Shown here piece after piece: positions 32,456 through 40,092 of a stretch of 40,092 bases of DNA. The DNA is from CAZVIK01 sp964627045 (GTDB lineage: Bacteria; Acidobacteriota; Terriglobia; Bryobacterales; Bryobacteraceae), in assembly GCA_964627045.1 (NCBI GenBank), contig CAZVIK010000008.1, positions 1-40,092 of the forward strand, in the 5' to 3' direction. Both the position numbers and the translations under genes were made by a program. Position 1 is the first letter of the stretch; every line of letters begins with the position of its first letter. The notes under the pieces were generated by a model. That model was not told the DNA's origin. It worked only from the letters and a program-made list of their open reading frames with translations, and did not search any database.

Positions 32456-33367
32456 TCAGCGCCAGCGGCGGGCCAGGCGTTCTTCCAGGATCAGGTCCTC
32501 ACGGAAATTGGCGGCACGGCGGTAGAACTCCGGAGCCATGTCGAACGCCCGGCGCGGGATTAGGCCGATGATCTCGCTGGAAGCGACGGCCACGCCCGAA
32601 CGGGCGGCCTCGGCCTCAACCGTTTCGAAGACGCACTCGACGGGTGTGTCCTCGTAATCAACCAGGTTCATGGAAACCTGCGCCAGTCTCTTTGAAGCCA
32701 GCTCCAGCCCCAGCGCCTTGACGTGGCGGAAGCCACCGGAGGACTCGCGGATCTTCGCGGCGATGCGCCGCGCGATCCGCACGTCTTTGGTCGCCAGATT
32801 GATGTTGTAGGCGATCAGAAACTTGCGGGCGCCAACGGCGGTGGCGCCGGCGGTGGGGTGCGGCGCCGGGCCGCCGAGGTCGGGCCAGCGTTCCGGCGAA
32901 GCGGCGGCGTCTTGGCGCAGCCGCTCGAACTGGCCGCGCCGCACGTCGGCCAAGTTGCGCCGTCCGGGACGCCGCGCGGCTGCCTCGTAGAAGTACACCG
33001 GCACGCCCAGTTCACGCCAAAGCCGCTCTCCCGCCGCCCAGGCCGCCGCGGCGCAGTCTTCCAGCGTCGATCCGCGAACGGGAATAAACGGCAAAACGTC
33101 CAACGCCCCGATGCGCGGGTGGACGCCCGTGTGCCGGTTGAGATCGATGCGCCGGACGGCTTCGGCGGCCGCCGCGAGCGCGGCGTCGACCACCGCTCCC
33201 GGCTCGCCGGCGAAGGTGATTACCGACCGGTTGTGGTCGGGGTCGGACTCGCAGCCAAGCACGGCCACGCCGGCGGTGGAGGCGACGGCCGATTCGATGG
33301 CGCGAACCACGCCGGCGTCGCGGCCTTCCGAGAAATTCGGCACACACTCGATCAGTCTTCGCGACAC
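32456..33367 (-). CDS. Glutamate formimidoyltransferase (single domain)
   Basis: This 303-residue protein starts with GTG inside the last 16 bp of the upstream hutI-like gene. It has the formiminotransferase N-domain opening IECVPNFSEGRD, then DPDHNRSVITFAGEP, the HTGVHPRIGALDVLPFIP segment (with catalytic-site His and Arg), and the C-domain features VGARKFLIAYNINL, AKIRESSGGFRHVKALG and VSMNLVDYEDTP. It would transfer the formimino group from formiminoglutamate to tetrahydrofolate, late in histidine breakdown. The cyclodeaminase domain of mammalian FTCD is absent, as in many bacteria. The overlap with a HutI homologue suggests a histidine-type pathway, but that partner has an altered active site. 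Confidence 0.88.
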   Translation of the reverse strand: MSRRLIECVPNFSEGRDAGVVRAIESAVASTAGVAVLGCESDPDHNRSVITFAGEPGAVVDAALAAAAEAVRRIDLNRHTGVHPRIGALDVLPFIPVRGSTLEDCAAAAWAAGERLWRELGVPVYFYEAAARRPGRRNLADVRRGQFERLRQDAAASPERWPDLGGPAPHPTAGATAVGARKFLIAYNINLATKDVRIARRIAAKIRESSGGFRHVKALGLELASKRLAQVSMNLVDYEDTPVECVFETVEAEAARSGVAVASSEIIGLIPRRAFDMAPEFYRRAANFREDLILEERLARRWR

Positions 33368-34620
33368 AGTACCGCCCCCCGCTGGTAGATGGTGACGCCC
33401 TTCTTGATGGTCGCACGGACGAGATTGGCGCCGGTGTAATGCGGAATCTCCCGGTAGTCCGGAACCTCGAAGATCGCCAGATCCGCCTGCTTGCCCGTCT
33501 CAAGCGATCCTGCGACGGCGGCGCAGCCCATGGCGTGCGCGGCGTTGATCGTAGCGGCCGCGATGGCCTCGGCGGCCGACAGGCGCATCTGCAAGACGGC
33601 GAGCGACAGTACCACGGCCATGTTCATCACCGGGCAGACAACGGGATCGAAGCCAGTGGCCAGGGCCACAGCCGCTCCATGATCCACCAGCTTGCGAGCC
33701 GGCGGATAGTCGCCGTGGCCCGAATGGAACGCCCGGCCCGGCAAGAGGACGGGCACGGCGTTCGAGCGCGCGATGACGGCGACCTCGTCGCTTTCCATGC
33801 CGTGCGCGTGCTCACTGGCGGTAGCGCCGAGCTCCGCGGCTAGGCGTACGGCGCCGTGCCGGGGAGCGTGCTCCGCCCTCACCTTCAAGCCCAGGCCGGC
33901 CTCCCGCGCTGCGGAGAGAAAGCGGTGCGCGTCCTCGGGGCAGAAGCCGCCACGTCCGCAGGTGACTGCGGCGAAGCGCGCCAGACGGCGGCGGGCCACC
34001 AGCGGAAGCATCTCGGCGATCGCCCAATTGATGTACTCATGCGGATGGTCCTGGTATTCGGGAGCGATGGCGCGCGCGCCGAAGTAGCAGGGGACCACGC
34101 CGATCGGGCCGGTGGCCAGCCGTCCGAACACGCGCAGGATCTTGGTCTCCGTGCCGCTGTCCAGACCGTAGCCCGACTTGGCTTCCAAGGTCGTGGTACC
34201 ATGGCGCGCAAACACCGCGGCGTAACGGCGGGACTCCGATAGAAGGGTACGGGAAGGAGTGTTGCGAACGTGCTGGACGCCGGACGGCGGGTTGGTGGTG
34301 TGCGGCCCCGAGCCGGGGGAGGCAGCGGCATGCTCGCCGGGGAAGGGCCCGGGAGGAGGGGAGCAGAGGTGCGCGCAGCAATCGACAAGCCCCGGCATCA
34401 CTACGCAGCCGGTCGCGTCGACCTCGCGGGCCTTTCGGGCCTCGGCTAGGTTTTCGACGCGCCGGCCCTGGCCGAGATCGACAATGATCCCGTCGCGAAT
34501 CAGAAGCGCGCCATCGGCCAGGATGCCCAGTTCACGAAGTCCGGCGCCGCGACGCGGGCCTGCGGCGCCGCGCACGGTAACAAGCTGGCGCGCGCCCCGG
34601 ACCAGGATGGTCTCCGTCAT
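33352..34620 (-). CDS. Imidazolonepropionase (HutI) homologue with degenerate metal site
   Basis: This 422-residue protein aligns with HutI over its length: ALLIRDGIIVDLGQGRRV, MPGLVDCCAHL, TTTLEAKSGYGLDSGTE, KILRVFGRL, ELGATASEHAHG, VPVLLPGRAFH, YPPARKLVDHGAAVALATGF, ATINAAHAMG and GKQADLAIFEVPDYREIPHY. HutI turns imidazolone-propionate into formiminoglutamate using a metal bound by HxH, a later His and an Asp. Here HTH is CAH, HADE is RAEH, ATDFNP is ATGFDP and the substrate His of GAHA is Arg. The stretch after the HxH motif is a Pro/Gly-rich segment. The frame is intact with no stop codons. It is likely a pseudoenzyme or a new activity, translated with the formimidoyltransferase gene. Confidence 0.8.
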   Translation of the reverse strand: MTETILVRGARQLVTVRGAAGPRRGAGLRELGILADGALLIRDGIIVDLGQGRRVENLAEARKAREVDATGCVVMPGLVDCCAHLCSPPPGPFPGEHAAASPGSGPHTTNPPSGVQHVRNTPSRTLLSESRRYAAVFARHGTTTLEAKSGYGLDSGTETKILRVFGRLATGPIGVVPCYFGARAIAPEYQDHPHEYINWAIAEMLPLVARRRLARFAAVTCGRGGFCPEDAHRFLSAAREAGLGLKVRAEHAPRHGAVRLAAELGATASEHAHGMESDEVAVIARSNAVPVLLPGRAFHSGHGDYPPARKLVDHGAAVALATGFDPVVCPVMNMAVVLSLAVLQMRLSAAEAIAAATINAAHAMGCAAVAGSLETGKQADLAIFEVPDYREIPHYTGANLVRATIKKGVTIYQRGAVLCRED

Positions 34621-34724
34621 ATTCCGGCCCGGATCGAAACGGACACGCCGGTGCTTGTACCCGGACGATGGCGCGGCGGCGATGGGACGCGCGAAAAAAC
34701 GCGGGAAGAGGTGCGCACGTCTCC

Positions 34725-34733
34725 AATCTATCA
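34725..34733 (-). promoter_or_regulatory. Possible extended -10 promoter for the hutI-like gene
   Basis: On the minus strand TGA-TAGATT lies 32 bp after the end of the ABC exporter gene. It predicts transcription from about 34718, with a leader of about 98 nt to the hutI-like ATG at 34620. The leader has no clear ribosome site, so this is the weakest of the promoter calls. Confidence 0.25.
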
Positions 34734-34764
34734 GGCGGCACGGCGAGCCAGGCCACGCGCCGCG

Positions 34765-36522
34765 TCAGATGGCTTCGAGTTCTTCTTCGAGAAGCTGGCG
34801 CTGGTGCAAGCCGGCGTAGTAGCCGCCCAGGGTGAGAAGCTCTTCGTGGGTGCCCTGCTCGGCGATCCGGCCGCGTTCGAGGACGAAGATGCGCGCGGCA
34901 GCGCGGACCGTGGACACGCGGTGCGAAATCAGGATCGTGGTGCGCCCGTGCATCAGGTTCGCCAGACCGGCAAGGATGCGATCCTCTGTGACCGTGTCCA
35001 CGCTGGAAAGCGCATCGTCCAAAATCAGGATGCGCGGATCGCGGAGGATGGCGCGCGCGATGGCCGTGCGCTGCTTCTGGCCTCCCGAGAGCGTGATCCC
35101 CCGCTCGCCGATGACCGTGTCCAGGCCATCGGGAAACGAGGCCAGGTCGGGCGCGAGCCCGGCGAACTCGGCGGCCTCCCGGATGCGCTCGCGAGACGCG
35201 TTTTCGACGCCGAAGGCGATATTCTCGGCAAGGGTGGCGCTGAACAAAATGGTCTCCTGCGGGACGAAGCCGATCTGGCGCCGCAGCTCGGACGGCGAGT
35301 AGCGGCGGACATCGACGCCGTCAACCAGGACCTCGCCTCCGGTGGGGTCGAACAAGCGCGGAATCATCTGAACGAGCGTGGTCTTGCCGCTGCCAGTGTG
35401 GCCGACGATGGCGACGGTGGATCCGGCCGGGATGCGAAGGCTGACGCCGTCCAGGGCGCGCGTGGCCGGGTACTGCTGCGATACGCCGCGGAACTCGATT
35501 TCACCACGCAGAGGGACGGCCACGGGCACCGGCGACGCCGGTTCGGCGATGGAAGGCTCCTCGCGGAGAATCGAGTTAATGCGCGCCAGCGATGCCGTGC
35601 CCCGCTGCGCCAGATTCACCACCCATCCGAAGGCGATCATGGGCCAAACCAAAAGCACCATGTAGGTGTTGAACATCACGAACTGGCCGAGCGTTATGGT
35701 GCCGGCCAACAGGCGCATCCCACCCACCCACAAGATGATAAGCAGCGTGATGCTGACCAGCGAATGCAGAATCGGCATGAAGGCGCCCGACAGGCGCGCC
35801 AACCGGATGTTTTCGCCCACGTACTGCCGGTTGAGCTGGTCGAAGCGGGCCAGTTCGGCCTCCTCCTGCACATAGGCGCGGAGGATGCGCACGCCGGCGA
35901 AGTTCTCCTGCACACGGCTGCTGATGTCGGAGAACATCTTCTGAATGCGATCGAAACGCCGGTGGATGCGCTGGCCGAAATGGCTGACCAGCAGGCTGAT
36001 CAGCGGCGCCGGCGCCAGAGCCGTCAGCGTAAGCGGCCAATCGACGGCCAGCATGATGGAGACGACGACCAGAAGGGTGACGGCCGTCTCGACCGAATAC
36101 ATCAGGCCCGGGCCAAGCATCATGCGCACGGCGTTGAGGTCGTTGGTGGCGCGCGCCATGATGTCGCCGGTGCGCGTGCGGGCGTAGAAATCGGCCGAGA
36201 GGCCGGCCAGCTTGCCGTAGAAGTCGTTGCGCAAGTCGTACTCGATGTCGCGCGAGACGCCGATGAGGATGACGCGCATCCAATACTGGAAGACGCCCTT
36301 CAGGGCGGAGAAGACCACGATGGCGCCGGCGAACCAATACACGGCCCGCAGGTCCAGAGTATCGCCGCGCATCGCGTCCACGCCGCGCCCGATGAACCAG
36401 GGCAACGCGGAGGTCATCAGCCCCTTGACCAGAAGAGCGCCACCACCGAGCGCCAGGTTCCGGCGGTNNNNNNNNNNGTAACGCCGCAGGTAGGGAATCA
36501 GCGTGCGGATGTTCTCTTTCAT
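34765..36522 (-). CDS. ABC exporter half-transporter (MdlA/MsbA type)
   Basis: This protein of about 581-585 residues combines an N-terminal type I exporter membrane domain (six helices, about 20-320; coupling-helix segment YDLRNDFYGKLAGLSADFY) with a C-terminal ATPase. The ATPase has Walker A GHTGSGKTT (about 374-382), Q-loop FVPQET, signature TLSGGQKQR, Walker B RILILDDALSSVD and H-loop ISHRVST. The Walker B is followed by Asp where the catalytic Glu usually stands, as in the degenerate site of heterodimeric exporters such as MdlA/MdlB or TM287/288. No partner half-transporter is adjacent. A 10-N run (36468-36477) lies in the first helix region, and the frame survives it. The gene lies 4 bp after the DUF218 gene. 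Substrate unknown. Confidence 0.9.
   Translation of the reverse strand: MKENIRTLIPYLRRYXXXXRRNLALGGGALLVKGLMTSALPWFIGRGVDAMRGDTLDLRAVYWFAGAIVVFSALKGVFQYWMRVILIGVSRDIEYDLRNDFYGKLAGLSADFYARTRTGDIMARATNDLNAVRMMLGPGLMYSVETAVTLLVVVSIMLAVDWPLTLTALAPAPLISLLVSHFGQRIHRRFDRIQKMFSDISSRVQENFAGVRILRAYVQEEAELARFDQLNRQYVGENIRLARLSGAFMPILHSLVSITLLIILWVGGMRLLAGTITLGQFVMFNTYMVLLVWPMIAFGWVVNLAQRGTASLARINSILREEPSIAEPASPVPVAVPLRGEIEFRGVSQQYPATRALDGVSLRIPAGSTVAIVGHTGSGKTTLVQMIPRLFDPTGGEVLVDGVDVRRYSPSELRRQIGFVPQETILFSATLAENIAFGVENASRERIREAAEFAGLAPDLASFPDGLDTVIGERGITLSGGQKQRTAIARAILRDPRILILDDALSSVDTVTEDRILAGLANLMHGRTTILISHRVSTVRAAARIFVLERGRIAEQGTHEELLTLGGYYAGLHQRQLLEEELEAI
36466..36479. other. Scaffold join: 10 N in the ABC exporter gene
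   Basis: Ten Ns follow GT and precede GT. Dropping 12 bases (Ns plus one GT) joins LRRY to RRNLALG in frame, which reads like a normal exporter N-terminus. Only a 2-bp overlap supports this, so it is weaker than the case at 7648. Confidence 0.6.
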
Positions 36523-36526
36523 CGGG

Positions 36527-37126
36527 TCAGACGCCGAACCACGAGGTGACCGTCTTGATCCATTCCATCACAAATACCTTCTGCCCCTCACGGGTGCGCC
36601 ACCAGTCGCGGGGCCGGAAAAACTCATCGCGGGCGGCGACCACGCGAAACTCAATCTCCGGGGCTGCGGCGCGGAACAAGCGGCCGGTGCGGCGGGTGTG
36701 GTAGTTGCTGGTGACCAGCAGACAGCGGTGCACCGCCAGCCGGCGGAGTTCGGCGACTACGACAACGGCTTCGGCGCGCGTGGAGGTGGCGTCGTGCTTC
36801 AGCCCCGTGAACCACTCCGCCGGGTTGCCATGTTTTACGGCGAACGGGATAGCCAGATCGGATTCGTGCAGCCCATAGACTCCCGCCGGACCGCTGACCA
36901 GAACACGGCGCGCGAGGCCCCGCCGGACCATATCGGCGCCAGCCAGGACGCGATGCCCGTAGCCGTCCCCTCCGAGCACCACCGCCACGTCGGCCTCAAA
37001 GGGAGGGTCGGTTCGGATCAGGTACTCGCCCGCCGCGGCCATCCATAGCGAGTGTGTAGCCCAAAGTAGACCTATAGACGCTATTAGAATGAGCCACTTG
37101 TGGCGGAGGCGTGGCGGCGAAGCCAC
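36527..37126 (-). CDS. YdcF/SanA-like DUF218 membrane protein
   Basis: This 199-residue protein (GTG start) has one N-terminal membrane helix (WLILIASIGLLWATHSLWMA). A DUF218 domain follows with ADVAVVLGGDGYGHRVLAGA, a conserved RVLVSGPAG, the long helix TRAEAVVVVAELRRL and LLVTSNYHTRRTGRLFRA. Most features match the SanA/YdcF group, which affects envelope permeability; some members have been linked to lipid-carrier or peptidoglycan steps, but the reaction is not established. It starts 3 bp after the upstream gene and ends 4 bp before the ABC exporter, so the three form an operon, which supports an envelope role. Confidence 0.85.
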   Translation of the reverse strand: MASPPRLRHKWLILIASIGLLWATHSLWMAAAGEYLIRTDPPFEADVAVVLGGDGYGHRVLAGADMVRRGLARRVLVSGPAGVYGLHESDLAIPFAVKHGNPAEWFTGLKHDATSTRAEAVVVVAELRRLAVHRCLLVTSNYHTRRTGRLFRAAAPEIEFRVVAARDEFFRPRDWWRTREGQKVFVMEWIKTVTSWFGV

Positions 37127-37129
37127 CGG

Positions 37130-37687
37130 CTAGGCCTCATCGTTTGAGCGAGTGGAATCCAGACTCCCGACCGTCTTCAGCCTTTGGTAGAGGCGCTCAA
37201 CCTCGGCCTCATCCTCGTGCCGCAAGAGGCGGTACGGCGGCTGCGTGGCCGACTTCACCGGAGGCGGGGCGGGCAGCTCACCCCAAAACTCCGCGTAGGG
37301 GCGGCCGTCGATGGTGGCCGTGGCGGCGGAACGGCAGATCTGGCGGAGGAGACTTGACGCGGTGTTGGGGTCGCCGGTGAAGATCAGGGTGAACCTTCTG
37401 CCGCGGGATGTCGCTAAACGGACCAGCACCACCGAACGCCACACCGCTCTTCGGATGTCCACGATCTCGTGCCAGGCAACGGCGCGGCGGCCGATACGCA
37501 GATACCGATCACGCGCTTCCACCGAAGGGCGCAACCCTAACGGAATCAGAATGATCGAAGCAGCCATCAGGGCCAAACCCGCAGCCCACATCGCAGGCCA
37601 GTTTCGCCCGCCCCAAGCGGCCGCCAGGGACGCGGCCATTACAACGATGCCCGCCCACGCGTACTTCCGAGAAGGAACGTACCTCAC
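37130..37687 (-). CDS. Small membrane protein, unknown function (PH-like region)
   Basis: The start is GTG 37687, with AGGAGG 8 nt upstream. The 185-residue protein has two membrane helices (about 10-28 and 31-52). A soluble segment follows (DRYLRIGRRAVAWHEIVDIR, then VVLVRLATSRGRRFTLIF) that has the strand pattern of bacterial PH-like domains, and then a polar C-terminal tail. I do not recognise a named family. It is the first gene of the operon with the DUF218 protein and the ABC exporter, and it is divergent from the O-antigen-ligase-like gene. Function cannot be inferred beyond envelope association. Confidence 0.65.
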   Translation of the reverse strand: MRYVPSRKYAWAGIVVMAASLAAAWGGRNWPAMWAAGLALMAASIILIPLGLRPSVEARDRYLRIGRRAVAWHEIVDIRRAVWRSVVLVRLATSRGRRFTLIFTGDPNTASSLLRQICRSAATATIDGRPYAEFWGELPAPPPVKSATQPPYRLLRHEDEAEVERLYQRLKTVGSLDSTRSNDEA

Positions 37688-37714
37688 CCCCGGCGCCTCC
37701 TACCTTCTAGGCTA

Positions 37715-37727
37715 ACCCCGCCGGGGT
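37715..37727. repeat. 13-bp palindrome in a divergent intergenic region
   Basis: ACCCCGCCGGGGT is a perfect inverted repeat around one central base, in the 146-bp gap between divergent genes. It could be an operator or chance in GC-rich DNA. The same gap holds TTATCC (37806-37811), a weak -10 candidate for the plus-strand gene. Confidence 0.3.
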
Positions 37728-37833
37728 AGGACGTCAATCCATGCAAGCCGGCCCGCGGCAGCCTTTGGGCCGAAAGTATAACCGCTCCCGTGAGCGCACA
37801 CTGCGTTATCCTGGAGTTTTGGAGCCTTTTCGG

Positions 37834-39261
37834 ATGGGCTACGAGCCGGGCTTTCAGCGGGGCGGGGGCGGGGGACGCCGGCGGTGGGCCGGCCTCGAGG
37901 TGGCATCGGCCGGAACTCCGCCGACGACGGCCGGGGCTTCTTCGCTAACGGGGCGAGCCGCAGGCGGTTCCGCTCTGGCAGTGCTGCTGGCTCTGGCCGT
38001 GATGATCACGTACCTTGCCCGGCCTTTCGACTACTTCCTCGTCGGGTTGCGCATACCTTTGGCGATCTCCGTGGCGGCAGTGTTGGCGGGTGTGATGGCC
38101 GGAGGGCTCAAGATCCTCGGCAGCCGCGTCGGCGCACCGCTTCTCGCCCTGGTGTTATGGATGGCCGCCATCACTCCTTTCAGCTACTGGAAGGGGGGGA
38201 GCGTTGGTTTTTTGACGCGATTCGCGCTTGTAGCCTTTTCGGTGTTGCTGTGTGTTGGGGCCGCGCCAAGGTCTTTCGGCGACATCCGCAAAATGCTGGT
38301 GGTGGCGGCGGTGGCCCCGACTTTGTCTTTGTTGCTGGCCAGCCGGGGCCAGACATCGGTTCAGGACGAAGCAACGTTGGACCGATTGAGCCTCGCCAGC
38401 GGCGCTTACGCCAATAGCGGCGACATGGCGATGGTGGCCGGGTTCACTCTGCCATTCTGGTTTTTTGTGTGTGCGCAGTTCAAATGGCCGGTGTGGAGGA
38501 TCCCGCTCGCACTAATCGGGGCGATCCTCATGGCACGGATGGCGCTGCTTTCCGGGACCCGGTCGGTGTTGTTGGGCGGCGCGGGCATGTTTCTGGTCTA
38601 TTTTTTTGCCGTCAGGGCGTCTCGCCGTATCTGGCTGCCGATCGCAGCCGTCGTCACGGCGTTGATCGCTTTGTTGTTCCTGCCGGGGGAGATCTCAGCC
38701 CGTCTTGCGACAGTGTTCGATGCGATCTATTCGACATCCGGCAACGCGGGCGAGACGGAGGCCGACCTTTCGACGGCCCAGCGCCGCGCGCTTCTGTCCG
38801 ACAGCATCCGTTACACCCTCACGCACCCCATTACCGGAGTGGGACCGGGGCAGTTCACCGACGTCCGTTGGGAGGAAGGCGTCGAAGAAGGCCAGCCAAA
38901 GGGCTACCTTATCACGCACAACACTTACACCCAGGCGTCAAGCGAGAACGGCATCCCCGGCTTGCTTCTATATCTTTCGTTATTCGCAGGGACGATCCGC
39001 TCACTTCAAATGGTGAAAAAGCTGAACTCGCCCGGCTCACACCCAGAGTGGCGAAACGTGAAGTCCATGCGGATCTGCATATCAGCAGCGCTTGTGTTCT
39101 ACTCTGTTTGCGCTTTCTTTCTGAGCACTCTGAGCTATCCGCACTTGTTTTTCGTGGGAGGGCTATCGCTGGCGTTGGAGCGCGTCACGGCGGCGGCGGT
39201 GGCGCAGGCGGCCGCGGCCAGAGCCGAATCGGCGCCGGAGCCGGCACGCGGCGTGGCGTGA
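37834..39261 (+). CDS. O-antigen ligase/polymerase-like membrane protein
   Basis: I prefer ATG 37834, with GGAG 9 nt upstream; an in-frame ATG at 37741 would add 31 low-complexity residues. The 475-residue protein has about eleven to twelve membrane helices after a Gly/Arg-rich cytoplasmic start. The large periplasmic loop carries family features: LTHPITGVGPGQF and LITHNTYTQASSENGIPGLL (conserved His-Asn and Glu). WaaL-type enzymes join lipid-linked O-antigen to lipid A core. Wzy-type enzymes polymerise repeats, and related proteins glycosylate proteins; sequence alone does not separate them. It would act after the flippase or exporter step, so it fits the surface-glycan genes elsewhere in this window. 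Confidence 0.85.
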   Translation: MGYEPGFQRGGGGGRRRWAGLEVASAGTPPTTAGASSLTGRAAGGSALAVLLALAVMITYLARPFDYFLVGLRIPLAISVAAVLAGVMAGGLKILGSRVGAPLLALVLWMAAITPFSYWKGGSVGFLTRFALVAFSVLLCVGAAPRSFGDIRKMLVVAAVAPTLSLLLASRGQTSVQDEATLDRLSLASGAYANSGDMAMVAGFTLPFWFFVCAQFKWPVWRIPLALIGAILMARMALLSGTRSVLLGGAGMFLVYFFAVRASRRIWLPIAAVVTALIALLFLPGEISARLATVFDAIYSTSGNAGETEADLSTAQRRALLSDSIRYTLTHPITGVGPGQFTDVRWEEGVEEGQPKGYLITHNTYTQASSENGIPGLLLYLSLFAGTIRSLQMVKKLNSPGSHPEWRNVKSMRICISAALVFYSVCAFFLSTLSYPHLFFVGGLSLALERVTAAAVAQAAAARAESAPEPARGVA

Positions 39262-39282
39262 CGCCGGCGGACCGGGCGCGTA

Positions 39283-40092
39283 CTATTTCGCGACGACGCG
39301 GACGCGGGCGCTGAGCACCTCGGTAGTTGACGCGTCCGCCACACCCGTGAACCCGGGTTGCTTGCCGCCGACCGAAATCTCGATGGTCCCCGGGGCCACG
39401 GCTCGCCGGTTGTCCTTCCCGATGATCGAGAGTTGCTGCGGCAAGAGCGTGAAGACGACGGTCTTTTTCTCACCGGGCTGGAGCGAGATCCGCTGGAACC
39501 CCTGGAGCGAACGAATCGGGACAGGCACGGGGGCGGCTACGTGCTTGAGGTAAAGCTGCACAACCTCCTCGCCGGTCCGTGAGCCGGAGTTCTCCACTTC
39601 CACGGCGACCTTCATCTCCTGGCCGGCCTGCACCTCGGCGGGAAGCGCAAGGCTACGGTAGGAAAACCGGGTGTAGCTGAGTCCGTAGCCGAAGGGATAG
39701 AGCGGTTCCCCCTGGAAATACCGGTAGGTTCGCCCCTGCATGCGATAGTCCGAGAAACCGGGCAGTTGCTTTTCGGAGCGATAGAAGGTGACCGGGAGCC
39801 GGCCGGCGGGGTTGTAGTCGCCGAACAGCACATCGGCCAGGGCAGTTCCTCCGGCCTGCCCCGGATACCACGCCTCCACGATGGCCGGCACATGGTCCCG
39901 AGCCCAATTCACCGCCAGTGCGCTCCCGTTGGCGAGAACCAGGACAAGCGGCTTGTTCAGCGCTGCGATCCTTTGCAACAACTCCTCCTGGGCGCGAGGC
40001 AAACCGATGGTGACCCTGTCGCCGCCCTGGAAGCCTTCCACCGGCACTCTCATCTCCTCGCCCTCGAGCCTTCCCGAGAGCCCCAGCACCAT
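39283..40092 (-). CDS. Glycoside hydrolase family 3 C-terminal part (5' partial)
   Basis: The frame is open to the window edge, so the start and the catalytic N-terminal barrel lie beyond it. The visible 269 residues include the GH3 C-terminal alpha/beta sandwich (LVLVLANGSALAVNWARDHV, VEAWYPGQAGGTALADVLFG, DYNPAGRLPVTF) and the segment YPFGYGLSYTRFSY. A fibronectin-III-like domain follows (VEVENSGSRTGEEVVQLYL, LQGFQRISLQPGEKKTVVF), ending in RVRVVAK. This architecture is typical of secreted beta-glucosidases or beta-xylosidases that act on plant oligosaccharides. It is convergent with the O-antigen-ligase-like gene, 21 bp apart. Exact specificity unknown. Confidence 0.92.
   Translation of the reverse strand: MVLGLSGRLEGEEMRVPVEGFQGGDRVTIGLPRAQEELLQRIAALNKPLVLVLANGSALAVNWARDHVPAIVEAWYPGQAGGTALADVLFGDYNPAGRLPVTFYRSEKQLPGFSDYRMQGRTYRYFQGEPLYPFGYGLSYTRFSYRSLALPAEVQAGQEMKVAVEVENSGSRTGEEVVQLYLKHVAAPVPVPIRSLQGFQRISLQPGEKKTVVFTLLPQQLSIIGKDNRRAVAPGTIEISVGGKQPGFTGVADASTTEVLSARVRVVAK

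Noticed and set aside
31460..32563. A 367-residue open frame on the plus strand opposite lipA
   Set aside because: lipA has complete radical-SAM motifs on the other strand; this frame has none.
34690..34703. CGCG-AAAAAA-CGCG as an intrinsic terminator after the ABC exporter gene
   Set aside because: The stem is only 4 bp, and the A/T run is in the loop rather than after the stem.
34651..36549. A 632-residue open frame on the plus strand
   Set aside because: It lies opposite the ABC exporter, has Arg/Asp/Gln/His-rich composition with no domain, and is typical of antisense frames in high-GC DNA.

Overview
This is a high-GC, gene-dense bacterial window from a Gram-negative (diderm) organism. 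It has outer-membrane proteins (TolC-type, Omp85, TonB-dependent receptor), a TamB-like protein, a lipoprotein and lipoyl synthase. The large TonB-dependent receptor with an N-terminal carboxypeptidase-regulatory-like domain (Oar type), together with M2 peptidase, GH3 and surface-glycan genes, points to the Acidobacteriota, perhaps near Solibacter/Bryobacter. That placement is an inference from gene content only. Two runs of exactly 10 N mark scaffold joins, and both look like artefacts with no missing sequence. I see no rRNA, tRNA, CRISPR array, insertion sequence or origin.

Layout. 1-2831 (+): the end of a TolC-family efflux protein, a long structured leader, a TonB-domain protein with two tandem POTRA-like repeats, and a small VOC protein. 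2881-4918 (-): an orotate-phosphoribosyltransferase-like gene and the polyprenyl-phosphate sugar transferase that would start a surface glycan. 5029-12608 (+): an overlapping three-gene unit for outer-membrane biogenesis (Omp85 with about seven POTRA units, a SurA-like chaperone without a PPIase domain, and TamB). 12642-16306 (-): M2 peptidase lipoprotein, cupin and GT-C glycosyltransferase, each with its own near-leaderless or extended -10 promoter. 16371-24575 (+): a glycan operon with a nucleotidyltransferase (rmlA-like), three GT4 glycosyltransferases, a DUF3108 protein, a glycosyltransferase-methyltransferase fusion and a Wzm-like export permease with an extra N-terminal domain. No Wzt ATPase is present. 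24474-27157: a secreted SH3-like protein (-), mutM (+) and folP (-). 27501-31463 (+): a TonB-dependent receptor coupled to a beta-propeller phytase. 31517-34620 (-): lipA, glutamate formimidoyltransferase and an imidazolonepropionase homologue that has lost most of its metal site. 34765-37687 (-): an ABC exporter half-transporter, a DUF218 protein and a small membrane protein. 37834-39261 (+): an O-antigen-ligase-like protein. 39283-40092 (-): the C-terminal part of a GH3 beta-glucosidase.

How genes work together. The sugar transferase, the glycan operon, the GT-C enzyme and the O-antigen-ligase-like protein could together build, export and polymerise or ligate a cell-surface polysaccharide. 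The Omp85/SurA-like/TamB unit would build the outer membrane that carries it. The receptor and phytase suggest scavenging of inositol phosphate.

The most distinctive signals are: (i) a recurrent promoter design in which a (TGn)TAnnnT box lies only a few bases before the start codon, implying leaderless mRNAs, with two cases where the upstream gene's TGA stop codon forms the TGn of the extended -10; (ii) the HutI-like pseudoenzyme candidate; (iii) the Wzm-like permease that carries a sugar-binding-type domain normally found on the partner ATPase; and (iv) the POTRA-TonB protein.
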